Assembly: GCA_049840815.1 (NCBI GenBank)
Contig: JASGJI010000020.1
Coordinates: 184,882 to 248,881 of the forward strand
Origin: JASGDN01 sp049840815
GTDB taxonomy: Bacteria; Chloroflexota; Chloroflexia; Thermomicrobiales; UBA6265
DNA: 64,000 nucleotides
Reading direction: 5' to 3'
A program made the position numbers and the translations under genes. The notes beneath the pieces were generated by a model. That model was not told the origin of the DNA, did not search any database, and was given only the letters and a program-made list of their open reading frames with translations. Shown here piece after piece: positions 24,822-33,252 of this stretch. The stretch's first letter is position 1; the number at the start of each line of letters is the position of its first letter.

Positions 24822-27800
24822 GTGTCCGCGTCCACCCGCCATTCCGCATCGTCCACGCCGCTTCCCGAGCCCGAGCTTCCCGCCGAGGACCAGGTCGATG
24901 GCGGCGACATTCAGGGCGACCTCGACACCGTGCCGATGCCGGATATCCTGCCCGATGTTGCGACCACGCCGGAGCACGAATCCGTCATCGAGCAGTTCGG
25001 GGCGCTCTTCCCCTTCCCGCTCGACGAGTTCCAGCGCCGTGCCATCCGCGTCCTCCTGAACGGCGAATCGGTGATGGTTGCCGCGCCAACCGGGTCCGGC
25101 AAGACCATCGTCGCGGAGTTCGGCATCTACAGCGCCCTCCGCAGCACCGGGCGCGTCCTCTATACCGCGCCGATCAAGGCACTCTCCAACCAGAAGTTCC
25201 GCGACCTCCGCGCGATCTACGGCGACGAGGTCGGCCTGCTCACGGGCGACGTTTCCGAGAACCGCGATGCCCGCGTGATCGTGATGACGACCGAGATCCT
25301 GCGCAACATGCTCCTCCAATCGCCGTGGGAGCTGGATGATGTTGATTGCGTGATCTTCGACGAGATTCACTACCTGGCCGATCCGGAACGCGGCACGACG
25401 TGGGAAGAGTCGATCATCCTCTGCCCGGATCACATCCAGTTCATCTGCCTCTCCGCCACCGTCACCAATGCCGACGAGATTGCCGGCTGGATCGGGCGTA
25501 CCCATCGTCCTATCCAGCTCATCACCCACAACCGGCGGCCCGTGCCGCTCTCCCTCTACTACTTCGTGGAGGATGAGCTGCATCAGGTGGTCGATCATCG
25601 CGGCAAGCGTGTGAAGAGCTTCAACCGCCTTGGTGGGGAGGCCCGACGCCAACCGGGACGTCCCGGCTACCGCAAGGCGCCGGACCGCCAGAAGGCTGTC
25701 CTCGACGAGCCACAGGCGCGGGAGATCGTCGATGCCCTTGCCAAGGAGAACCTGCTCCCCGCCATCTACTTCCTCTTCAGCCGCAACGACTGCCAGACCT
25801 ACGCCGAACGCCTGGCGATGGTCTCCCCCCACCTGCTGAAACCCGGCCAGCTGGAGCACGTCGATGCCATCATCCAGACCTACATCGACTCCATGCGCCC
25901 GGAAGATCTTGAGCTGGAACAAGTGCTACTCATCACCCGGCTCGCACGAAAGGGCATCGGCTTCCACCACGCCGGCCTGCTGCCAATCCTGAAGCAACTC
26001 GTGGAAGTCCTCTTTTCGCGCGGGTTGATGCAGGTCGTCTTCGCGACCGACACCCTCGCGCTGGGCGTCAACATGCCCGCCCGCACCGTCGTCATCGGAC
26101 GCATGACGAAATGGGATGGCCGTCGTCGTCGCATCCTGACGCCGAACGAGTTCCAGCAGATGGCCGGTCGCGCCGGTCGTCGCGGCATGGATGCCTTCGG
26201 GCACGTCGTCATGCCCTACTCCGCCTTCATTCCATACAAGGAGATGCTGGAGGTCGCGACGGGCGCTTTGCTGCCGGTGCAGTCGGCCTTCGCCATCCGC
26301 TACAACACCGTGCTCAACCTCTGGGACCCGCCGCATGGCGAGCGCGTCCGCCAGATGCTCCAACGCTCCCTGGCGCAGTACCAGACCAGCCAGCGCATCC
26401 GCTTCATCGAGCAGGACGTGCTGGAGATCGACGCCGAAATCGCCGGGCAACTCGATGGCCGCGCCGACGAGATCGCCACGCTGGACGATTCGTTCGAGGA
26501 ATACCAACGCCTCAGCCGCGAACTCGGGGCATGCGGCAATCAGCAGAAGCGACTGGAGGACGAACGAGCCACCCTCCGCGCCCGCGCGACCGTCTCCACG
26601 CCATGGACCCAGCCAGGCAGACAGGGATTGCGCAAGGTCTTCCGGACCGCCAGCCCTGGCCTCGTCGCCCACACCCAGAAGGATGGCTGGGGCGTCTTCC
26701 TCGGTCGAGGCGCGTCGGGCGGCGTGGGCATCTTCCTTTGCCAGGGGGATGGCCGCATCCATACCTTCGGCGAGTACCGCTCCATCGACTTCCTGCCCGA
26801 CGACCTGAGCGTTCCCATTCCCATCGCGCTGATCGAGCCGCCGGATACCGTCAGCGATCCCGAGCAACTCGTCCAGGCAGATGAGGTCGCGGCCACCTGG
26901 GACGCTCTCGCCGCCCTTGATCTCCCGGATCTCGATGCCATCGCCGCCGCGCATCGCGAGTCGGAAGCGGTCGCCGTCGCGCAGGACGAGGAACGCATCT
27001 CCGCCGAACTGGCCGAGAGCGAGACGGAGTCCGCCGCCCTGAAAGCACAGCTGACCGCGCATCCCTTCCATGACAACGTGCTCCGCAAGGAGCACCAGCG
27101 CTTCCTCCGCCTGCGCGACGAACTGGAGAAGGAGCGCGCCACCCTCGCCGACATCCTCTCGCGGGAAATCGACGCCGAGGACGTTCGCATCCGCAACGTG
27201 ATCCAGGGCATCCGCGATGTCCTGCACCGCTTCGGCTACATGCGGCGCGGCTATCCCACCGAGAAGGCCGACATGCTGGCCGACATCTTCGATGGCGACG
27301 GCCTCATCCTCTGCGAACTGGTCGACCGGGGCATTCTCGATCCGCTCTCACCGGAAGAGCTGGCCGAGCTGTTCTCCTGGTTCAGCTTCGACCGCGAGTT
27401 CCGCTACGCCAATCACTTCACGCTGCCCGACCGCCTGCTGATCGCCCGCACGGCGCTCGATGGCGTCGAACGCGATGTCCTCGGCGAGGAACGCGATCAC
27501 AAACTCTTCATCTCGGAGGGGCACAACCCGAGCTTCTTCGGCGCGGCGCTTCACTGGGCGCGCGGCTGGTCGATGGCGCAGATCGGGGAGCAGCTGGAAC
27601 TCTCCGAAGGCGATCTCGTCCTGACGTTCAACAAGACGATCGACCTCATGCGCCAGGTGCGCGACATGCTGGAGGGCCTCCAACCCGACCACCCACTCGT
27701 TGACGCGCTGATCCGCGCCGAGAAACGCCTGCGACGCGGCATCGTCGAGCAGTCGCTCACGCTCGGATTCGCCCCGATCGCCTCCGACGCCGTCGATACT

Positions 27801-27884
27801 CCTGTCCTCGCCGTCGAGGACGACGAGGAACTTCTGGTCGAGGACGATCCCGACGACGGCGACGACGCATCGGACCTGACGTGA
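24822..27884 (+). CDS. Ski2/Mtr4-like superfamily 2 RNA helicase
   Basis: 1,020-residue DExH helicase of the Ski2 type, likely acting in RNA processing or decay. Motif I APTGSGKT, Ia TAPIKALSNQKF, II DEIH (CVIFDEIHYLAD), III SATVTN, IV-V ATDTLALGVNMPA, VI QMAGRAGRRGMD, then helical and C-terminal DSHCT-like regions (YPTEKADMLADIF, then FHTxxR-like NHFTLPDRL). The GTG at 24822 (VSASTRHS) follows GGAG by 8 bases; the open frame runs 1.48 kb further upstream but lies antisense to thiL and is not coding. Similar proteins occur in Actinobacteria and Chloroflexota. The WYL regulator starts 8 bases after its stop. Confidence 0.9.
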   Translation: MSASTRHSASSTPLPEPELPAEDQVDGGDIQGDLDTVPMPDILPDVATTPEHESVIEQFGALFPFPLDEFQRRAIRVLLNGESVMVAAPTGSGKTIVAEFGIYSALRSTGRVLYTAPIKALSNQKFRDLRAIYGDEVGLLTGDVSENRDARVIVMTTEILRNMLLQSPWELDDVDCVIFDEIHYLADPERGTTWEESIILCPDHIQFICLSATVTNADEIAGWIGRTHRPIQLITHNRRPVPLSLYYFVEDELHQVVDHRGKRVKSFNRLGGEARRQPGRPGYRKAPDRQKAVLDEPQAREIVDALAKENLLPAIYFLFSRNDCQTYAERLAMVSPHLLKPGQLEHVDAIIQTYIDSMRPEDLELEQVLLITRLARKGIGFHHAGLLPILKQLVEVLFSRGLMQVVFATDTLALGVNMPARTVVIGRMTKWDGRRRRILTPNEFQQMAGRAGRRGMDAFGHVVMPYSAFIPYKEMLEVATGALLPVQSAFAIRYNTVLNLWDPPHGERVRQMLQRSLAQYQTSQRIRFIEQDVLEIDAEIAGQLDGRADEIATLDDSFEEYQRLSRELGACGNQQKRLEDERATLRARATVSTPWTQPGRQGLRKVFRTASPGLVAHTQKDGWGVFLGRGASGGVGIFLCQGDGRIHTFGEYRSIDFLPDDLSVPIPIALIEPPDTVSDPEQLVQADEVAATWDALAALDLPDLDAIAAAHRESEAVAVAQDEERISAELAESETESAALKAQLTAHPFHDNVLRKEHQRFLRLRDELEKERATLADILSREIDAEDVRIRNVIQGIRDVLHRFGYMRRGYPTEKADMLADIFDGDGLILCELVDRGILDPLSPEELAELFSWFSFDREFRYANHFTLPDRLLIARTALDGVERDVLGEERDHKLFISEGHNPSFFGAALHWARGWSMAQIGEQLELSEGDLVLTFNKTIDLMRQVRDMLEGLQPDHPLVDALIRAEKRLRRGIVEQSLTLGFAPIASDAVDTPVLAVEDDEELLVEDDPDDGDDASDLT

Positions 27885-27891
27885 CCCGTCC

Positions 27892-28836
27892 ATGCGCCGC
27901 AGCGACCGCCTGACCGGAATCCTGATCGCCCTCCAGGGGCGGCAACGCACGGCGGCCGACCTCGCGACGCAGTTCGCGGTGACGAGCCGGACGATCCTGC
28001 GCGATATCGAGGCGCTGGGCGAGCTCGGCATCCCTATCGTGGCGATGCCGGGTCGCAACGGCGGCTACCGGATCGCGGAGGGCTTCTGGCTGCCGCCGAT
28101 GCAGTTCTCGCGGGAGGAAGCGTCCGTCGTCCTCCTCGCACTGGACCATCTCGCCGACGCCGATGCCTCCCCACTCGGCACCGCGCATCGCTCCGCCATC
28201 GACAAGGTCCGCGCCGCCCTCGGTCCGAGCCTCGCCGCGGAAGTCGAACGCGGCCTCGCCTCGCTGGCCATCGAGCGTGGCCATGATCCGGTCGATCCCG
28301 CCACGCTCGACCTCCTCCGCGATGCCATCGCCCACGAATCGTGGCTGCGCATCACCTACGCCGGCACCCCGGAGCCATCAGAACGAGTCATCCTGCCCCG
28401 CAGCGTCCAGCTCGCCGGGGGACGCTGGTATGTCGATGCCGCCGACAGCCTGCGCCAGGAATGGCGACGCTTCCGCGTCTCCCGGATCGTCACGGCACAC
28501 CGATGCGGCGCTCCCACGAACGCCGCCGCAACCCTCGCCGCGACGGAGCAGGCCGACGGCGGGTATCACGCCGAGACCAACCCACGCATCGTGGTCCGCC
28601 TGACCGCGAAAGGGATTGCGATGGCCGCCGATCATCCCGACTTCCAGCACCACCTCAGCGACGACACCATCACCTTCCGCTGCCCGGTGAACGAACTTCC
28701 GTACTACGGTCGCGAACTGATCGGATTTGGTCCAGCGGCCATGATCCTCAATCCTCCGGAATTACGCACCTTCGTAACCACTCATCTCGCCAACCTTCTC
28801 GCCCATTTCGCCGTGGCACCTGAACCGAGTCCATGA
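27892..28836 (+). CDS. WYL-domain transcriptional regulator (YafY type)
   Basis: 314 residues: N-terminal helix-turn-helix (residues 3-55, RSDRLTGILIALQGRQRTAADLATQFAVTSRTILRDIEALGELGIPI) of the DeoR/HTH_11 kind, followed by a WYL domain (about 135-215) in which the signature reads GGRWYVDA, and a C-terminal extension. WYL regulators sense nucleotides or other ligands; many act next to their target genes. It starts 8 bases after the helicase gene and could be co-transcribed. An 8-4-8 inverted repeat directly after it is a candidate operator for the next gene. Confidence 0.88.
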   Translation: MRRSDRLTGILIALQGRQRTAADLATQFAVTSRTILRDIEALGELGIPIVAMPGRNGGYRIAEGFWLPPMQFSREEASVVLLALDHLADADASPLGTAHRSAIDKVRAALGPSLAAEVERGLASLAIERGHDPVDPATLDLLRDAIAHESWLRITYAGTPEPSERVILPRSVQLAGGRWYVDAADSLRQEWRRFRVSRIVTAHRCGAPTNAAATLAATEQADGGYHAETNPRIVVRLTAKGIAMAADHPDFQHHLSDDTITFRCPVNELPYYGRELIGFGPAAMILNPPELRTFVTTHLANLLAHFAVAPEPSP

Positions 28837-28850
28837 AACCCGGCACAAAC

Positions 28851-28870
28851 GGTGACAGGCAGCTGTCACC
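28851..28870. promoter_or_regulatory. 8-4-8 inverted repeat, candidate operator
   Basis: GGTGACAG GCAG CTGTCACC is a perfect palindrome around a 4-base loop, 58 bases before the toroid gene and 14 after the WYL regulator. It is shorter and more A/T-balanced than the terminator hairpins, so an operator is as likely as a terminator. The partner regulator is inferred by proximity only. Confidence 0.4.
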
Positions 28871-28927
28871 ATTTCTCCACGATCATGATCTGGCAGGATT
28901 CGCTTCGCACCTCAGGAGAAAGCCCCG

Positions 28928-29821
28928 ATGACCGACACCACCCCGACCTTCACCTCCATCATCGCGGACACGGATACTCGCGCCGACGCCGCCATCGCCT
29001 TCTGCACAGCCACCGCCCAAGGCTTCCCGCTCGGGGCGGCGCTGATCGCCCACCGCTGGCGCGGCGGACCGGCGGACGATGCCGTGCTTGCCCTGGCGCG
29101 CTACCAGAATGCCGACGGCGGCTTCGGAAACGGCCTCGAAGTGGACATCGCCGCGCCGGAAAGCAATCCCTTCGCCACCCGCCTCGCAATGCAGGCACTC
29201 CTCGCGCTCGACTCTCCCCCAGCGCGCGCTGACGCGATGCTCGCGGGCATCGACCGCTACCTGTCCACCGCGCAGGACGCCAACGGAGACTTCCGCTTCA
29301 CGCCGGACGTCCTGGCCGGCGAGATCGCGCCGTGGTTCGCGGGGTGGACGTATCCGAACCTGAGCCCCTCGGCCTGTCTCGCCGGGCTGGCATCCCGCCT
29401 CGGCATCGGCACACCGGACCTCTTCGCCCGCGTGGAGACGATGATCGCGAACCTCGGCGATCCCGAAGTCGCGCGTAACGGCGAGTTCTACGATGTTCTC
29501 CCCTACGCCGAGTATGCGCCCCTTCTCGCGGCAAACGGGCACGATGCGTTGCTGGCCGCAACCGCAGACGGCATCGCCGCCCGCATGCGCCGACCGGATG
29601 GCTATGACGACGCAGGGCACGCCCTCGATCACGCGCTCGGCGGCGGCGACGTCCTCGCGGCACGCATTCCTGCAGACCTCCTCGCGGAACAGGCGCAGCG
29701 CCTCCTGAGCGAGCAGCAGGACGACGGAGGTTGGCCGTCGCTGTATGGCCCGGCATGGCGTCCATGGATCACGGCGTCGGCCCTCCTCCAAGTCGCGACC
29801 GTGCGTGACATGTCGCGCTGA
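28928..29821 (+). CDS. alpha/alpha-toroid (terpene cyclase/prenyltransferase-like) protein
   Basis: 297-residue protein with QW-like repeats: ALARYQNADGGFGNGLEVDI (about residues 56-75) and LLSEQQDDGGWPSLYGPAWRPWITASALLQV near the C-terminus, the pattern of squalene cyclase and protein-prenyltransferase toroids. It lacks the DxDD catalytic acid motif of class II cyclases, and the size is about half that of squalene-hopene cyclase, so an enzymatic role is uncertain. No signal peptide. Its position after the WYL regulator and inverted repeat suggests it is the regulated gene. Substrate unknown. Confidence 0.7.
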   Translation: MTDTTPTFTSIIADTDTRADAAIAFCTATAQGFPLGAALIAHRWRGGPADDAVLALARYQNADGGFGNGLEVDIAAPESNPFATRLAMQALLALDSPPARADAMLAGIDRYLSTAQDANGDFRFTPDVLAGEIAPWFAGWTYPNLSPSACLAGLASRLGIGTPDLFARVETMIANLGDPEVARNGEFYDVLPYAEYAPLLAANGHDALLAATADGIAARMRRPDGYDDAGHALDHALGGGDVLAARIPADLLAEQAQRLLSEQQDDGGWPSLYGPAWRPWITASALLQVATVRDMSR

Positions 29822-30179
29822 ATGGTCCGTCCATTCTGACCTGACGCCAACGGACTTCGGCGGACCACCAGGGATCGCTTTCGTTTCCGCACCCACGTTT
29901 CGTCCGCACGGCGGGGCCGACGTGCCCCGTCGCCCGGCCCGATGTCCCTCCGGCCCGGGCGACGATCCCGAACACTACATATGAGTTCGAAAGGGTTGCC
30001 GTCCTCCGTAGCGGGTCAGCTCGTCTGACCCAGCAGCCGCATCGATCCGGCGAAGCCGGATATCCCGGAACGGTTGCTGACCCCAGGATTGGCCTTCGGC
30101 CAATGGCGAACCACCAGACCAGCTGGTGGTTCGCCACTACGGTTTCGAACTCGGCTCTACGTACAGCGAGATGATCCAC
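29822..30179. other. gene-free 358-base gap with several hairpins
   Basis: No credible coding frame. It holds GGGTCAG/CTGACCC (30013-30031), ATCCGGC-GAA-GCCGGAT (around 30055), ATTGGCC-TTC-GGCCAAT (around 30089), and a strong 13-bp stem GGCGAACCACCAG/CTGGTGGTTCGCC (30105-30135). The last is a good candidate terminator for the two converging genes. Confidence 0.55.
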
Positions 30180-31658
30180 TCAGTCGACCGCCTCAGCCGC
30201 CGCCGCCAGGACTTCCCCGAGGGCACCGATCGCGGCGGCGGCCCGATCCCGCGCCGCGCCAACGGAAACGCGGTCCGCTTCCAGATCCCCGCGTTCGGAG
30301 GCTAGCCACTCCCGCGTGGACGCGGACGCCGGCGACCCGATCACCGCCCGGCGTTCGAGGTAACGACGCGGCGCCAGATAGCGCCCGAGCGTCTCCATCT
30401 CGACCTTGATCTCGCGCCCGATCGTCAGCATCGCCGCTGAATCGATCATGTCCTGCTGGATGCCACTCACCTCCAGCCGCTGCTCCTGAAGCTGCCGCAG
30501 CACCATCGCCGCGATTGCGCGGGCAGCAGATGGGGGCAGCCCCTCCTCGCTCATCAGGAACGCCGCGAAGTCGCCGCCGGTCGTATAGGCGCGTCCGGCC
30601 CGGTTCCCAAGATAGGCCCGGTTGATCGTCATGCCCTCAACCAGCAACGACTGCGCATCGGCCAGCGCGGAGGACGCCATCGCGCCGACATCGTGCGCCG
30701 CTCCGAGCACGGCATCCGCCTGGCTGCCGATAGGGCCGTACGGGACCTCCCGGAGCCGCGCGACGAAGGTCCGGCAGCGATCCTCGACCGCCGCCATCCG
30801 CTGCATCAGCAGGTCGATCGGCTCCGGAACGCTCAGCAACGGATTCGTCGCCTCGGCCTGCACCTGCCACGCATCCGCCAGCAGGAAACTGTCCGGATCG
30901 GACCGCATCCACGCACCGAGTTCTCGCAGGAGCCGTCGAACCGGCGCCACTGATGCCGCGATTGCCTCCGCCGCCTCGACCAGGTCCTCCACCGACATCA
31001 CCGCATCGAGTGTGTTTCCGACCGGCGATGCGAAGCCGAGCACCGTCGCCTGCCGCTCGCGGTCAAGCGCCAGGAACTCCCCCGCCAGCGAGCCCGCCCC
31101 CAGCGGCGAACGGTCGATGGCCACGCGGGCACGTTCCAGTCGCCCGGTCGCGGATCGCAGCGGCACGATCACCCCACCCAGCAGGTGCCCAAGATTCGTC
31201 GGCTGACTCGCCCGGTTGCCCGCGAACGCCGGCATGATCGTCACCACATGCGAGTCCGCGAGGTCGGTCAATACGGCACGCAGGTCAAGCGCGGCGGCGA
31301 GCACGGCATCCAGCTCATCCCGCCATGCCAGCCGCACCATCGTCGCCAGCCACTCCTCCCGCGCCAATCCGAGCGAGACGGCTCCGGCCAGTTCCGGCGG
31401 CGACTGCGCATCCACCCGCGAAACAAGGGCATCCAGCACCCGCCGCGCGGGGACGCCGCTCGAACCGGCGAGCGCCTGGTGGGCCGCATCCAGACCTCGC
31501 CCGAGCGCATCGAAGCCGTGACTATCGATCACGCCGTGCTCCTGCAGCACCACGAGGTGCCCGGCCAACACGGACACCGCTAGGCCGACCGTCGCGGAGG
31601 TCACGGTCTCCGGCGTTGCCGCTGGAGTGGCGCGGAGGTCTTCCAATGGCTCGCTCAT
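30180..31658 (-). CDS. argininosuccinate-lyase-fold protein without the catalytic signature
   Basis: About 492 residues of the fumarase/argininosuccinate-lyase superfamily. The central helices are clear: MPAFAGNRASQPTNLGHLLGGVIVPL aligns with the ASL MPGYTHLQ-AQP-xxLGH segment, and DRSPLGAGSLAGEFLALDRE with its SPLGAGALAG-LPIDR. The signature loop GSSxMPxKxNP, which carries the catalytic Ser, is replaced by WQVQAEATNPLLSVPEP, and the Thr-His of THLQ is also gone. It is therefore probably not an arginine-biosynthesis enzyme. No argG or argF is nearby. The start is uncertain: ATG at 31658 is used; 31706 and 31739 are alternatives. Confidence 0.7.
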   Translation of the reverse strand: MSEPLEDLRATPAATPETVTSATVGLAVSVLAGHLVVLQEHGVIDSHGFDALGRGLDAAHQALAGSSGVPARRVLDALVSRVDAQSPPELAGAVSLGLAREEWLATMVRLAWRDELDAVLAAALDLRAVLTDLADSHVVTIMPAFAGNRASQPTNLGHLLGGVIVPLRSATGRLERARVAIDRSPLGAGSLAGEFLALDRERQATVLGFASPVGNTLDAVMSVEDLVEAAEAIAASVAPVRRLLRELGAWMRSDPDSFLLADAWQVQAEATNPLLSVPEPIDLLMQRMAAVEDRCRTFVARLREVPYGPIGSQADAVLGAAHDVGAMASSALADAQSLLVEGMTINRAYLGNRAGRAYTTGGDFAAFLMSEEGLPPSAARAIAAMVLRQLQEQRLEVSGIQQDMIDSAAMLTIGREIKVEMETLGRYLAPRRYLERRAVIGSPASASTREWLASERGDLEADRVSVGAARDRAAAAIGALGEVLAAAAEAVD

Positions 31659-31938
31659 CATCGCGGCGATGGAAACAATGGGCTGGTGACGATGATCGTT
31701 CTGCATCCTGTGCCTGTGTCCTGCGATGCGCGACGGCATCCCGTCCCCCGCGCATGTATGCCCGATCCGGCTCTCCTGCTGGCATTCTGGTCGCCAATGA
31801 TAGGCGGTCCTCGTCACAACGAGCCGCCCAACCGACGGGTTCATCACCCTGCGACGATCGCCAAGCCGGTGTCCGGCGACTTGTGCCAATGCGCCAACAC
31901 CCCACCGAGCCGCTCCCTCGCACGCAGGTGGACGTAAC

Positions 31939-31947
31939 TGGTACTAT
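31939..31947 (+). promoter_or_regulatory. possible extended -10 promoter of the nucleoside transporter operon
   Basis: TGGTACTAT is an extended -10 (TGnTAnnAT form), about 115 bases before bmpA. I see no good -35. No riboswitch-like fold was recognised in the leader. Confidence 0.3.
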
Positions 31948-32061
31948 CGGTTCAATCCCATACGCGGGAGGCTTCCGTGCGCAACAAGCTGACCGGTCCG
32001 GGAACGGTATTCCCTGGCCACGATCACCACGCGCGTGGGCGTGCAGTGAGGAGAAAACTCG

Positions 32062-33168
32062 ATGTCGAAGGATTCGTTGATGACCGCTCGTATCGATCGC
32101 CGCAAGCTCGTCGTTGGCGCGGCAGGTGCGGCGCTGGCCGCCCCCGTGCTCGCCCAGGGATTCACGCCCGTCGCTGCGCAGGATGGCAGCGCCGTGACCC
32201 TGACCCTGGTGACGGACACCGCCGGGATCGGCGACCAGAGCTTCAACGACATGGCAAAGAAGGGTGGCGATGACGCCGTTGCCCAGTTCGGCATCACGCT
32301 CAAGGTCCTCGAGAGCCAGACGGCCGCCGACTACGTGCCGAACCTGACCCAGGCCGCCGAGTCCGGCACCCTCACCGCCGCCATCGGCTTCCTCCTCACC
32401 GACGCTGTGAATGAGGTCGCCCCGACCTACCCGGACGCCAAGTTCATGCTCCTCGACTCCGTCGCGGACGGCGACAATGTCGCTTCCGTGACGTTCAAGG
32501 AGAACGAAGGCTCCTTCCTCGCTGGCGTTCTCGCCGCGATGGAGACCAAGACGGGCAGCCTCGGCTTCGTCGGAGGCATCCGCATCCCGCCGGTGATCCG
32601 CTACGAAGTCGGCTTTGTCGCCGGCGCCAATTCGGTGAAGCCGGGCATCGATATCGCCATTGCCTACGCCGACAGCTTCGAGGACCCGGCCCTGGGCAAG
32701 GAACTCGCGCTCGCGCAGTACAACAAGGGTGCCGACATCCTCCAACAGGCTGCCGGCCGCACCGGCGTCGGCCTCTTCGATGCCGCAAAGGAGAAGGGCA
32801 CGGGCTTCTGGGTCATCTCCGGTGACGCCGATCAGGCTCACCTCGGCCCGGACAACCAGCTGGCCGCTGTCTCCAAGCGCATCGACAACGCGATCGTCCG
32901 CGTCGTGCAGGAAGTCATCGACGATTCGTTCAAGGGCGGCATCCAGGACCTCGGGATCGCCGAGAATGGCATGGACCTCATCGCCTATCACGCGAGCGTC
33001 AGCGAGGAAGCCAAGGCCGCCGTCGAGCACTACAAGGCGCTCATCGCCGACGGCACCTTGAAGGCGCCGAACGACGACGACACCCTGAAGGCCTACCTCG
33101 AGTCCCCGATGCTCTACGATGGCTCCGCCACGCCGAGCTCGTCGCCGGTAGCCTCCCCGGTCGGGTAG
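32062..33168 (+). CDS. BMP-family ABC transporter substrate-binding protein
   Basis: Secreted binding protein (PnrA/BmpA/Med family), typically for purine nucleosides. A twin-arginine-type signal (RIDRRKLVVGAAGAALAAPVLAQ, about residues 10-32) precedes the mature domain, whose markers are VTDTAGIGDQSFNDMAKKGGDDAV, FLLTDAVNEVAPTYPDAKFMLLDS, SVTFKENEGSFLAGVLAAM and KTGSLGFVGGIRIPPVIRYEVGFVAGA. The tail is Ser/Pro-rich. GGAG lies 9 bases before the ATG. It is the first gene of a complete importer: binding protein, double ATPase, two permeases. A very strong hairpin follows, probably stabilising this mRNA segment. Confidence 0.93.
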   Translation: MSKDSLMTARIDRRKLVVGAAGAALAAPVLAQGFTPVAAQDGSAVTLTLVTDTAGIGDQSFNDMAKKGGDDAVAQFGITLKVLESQTAADYVPNLTQAAESGTLTAAIGFLLTDAVNEVAPTYPDAKFMLLDSVADGDNVASVTFKENEGSFLAGVLAAMETKTGSLGFVGGIRIPPVIRYEVGFVAGANSVKPGIDIAIAYADSFEDPALGKELALAQYNKGADILQQAAGRTGVGLFDAAKEKGTGFWVISGDADQAHLGPDNQLAAVSKRIDNAIVRVVQEVIDDSFKGGIQDLGIAENGMDLIAYHASVSEEAKAAVEHYKALIADGTLKAPNDDDTLKAYLESPMLYDGSATPSSSPVASPVG

Positions 33169-33180
33169 TCCGTTCCTCAC

Positions 33181-33231
33181 GACGCCGGTGCGACGGGGCG
33201 ATCCCGCAACGATCGCCCCGTCCCCGGCGTC
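33181..33231 (+). promoter_or_regulatory. intercistronic hairpin between binding protein and ATPase
   Basis: Nested stems: outer GACGCCGG/CCGGCGTC (33181-33188, 33224-33231) and inner GACGGGGCGATC/GATCGCCCCGTC (33192-33203, 33211-33222). Such elements often protect binding-protein mRNA and reduce read-through into the ATPase gene. No T-run. Confidence 0.55.
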
Positions 33232-33252
33232 ACGCGTTCCCCGAGGAGACAC

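Noticed and set aside
31890..32061. Purine riboswitch before the nucleoside transporter; thiamine riboswitch before thiL
   Set aside because: I could not find the conserved core bases or the expected helices in either leader.
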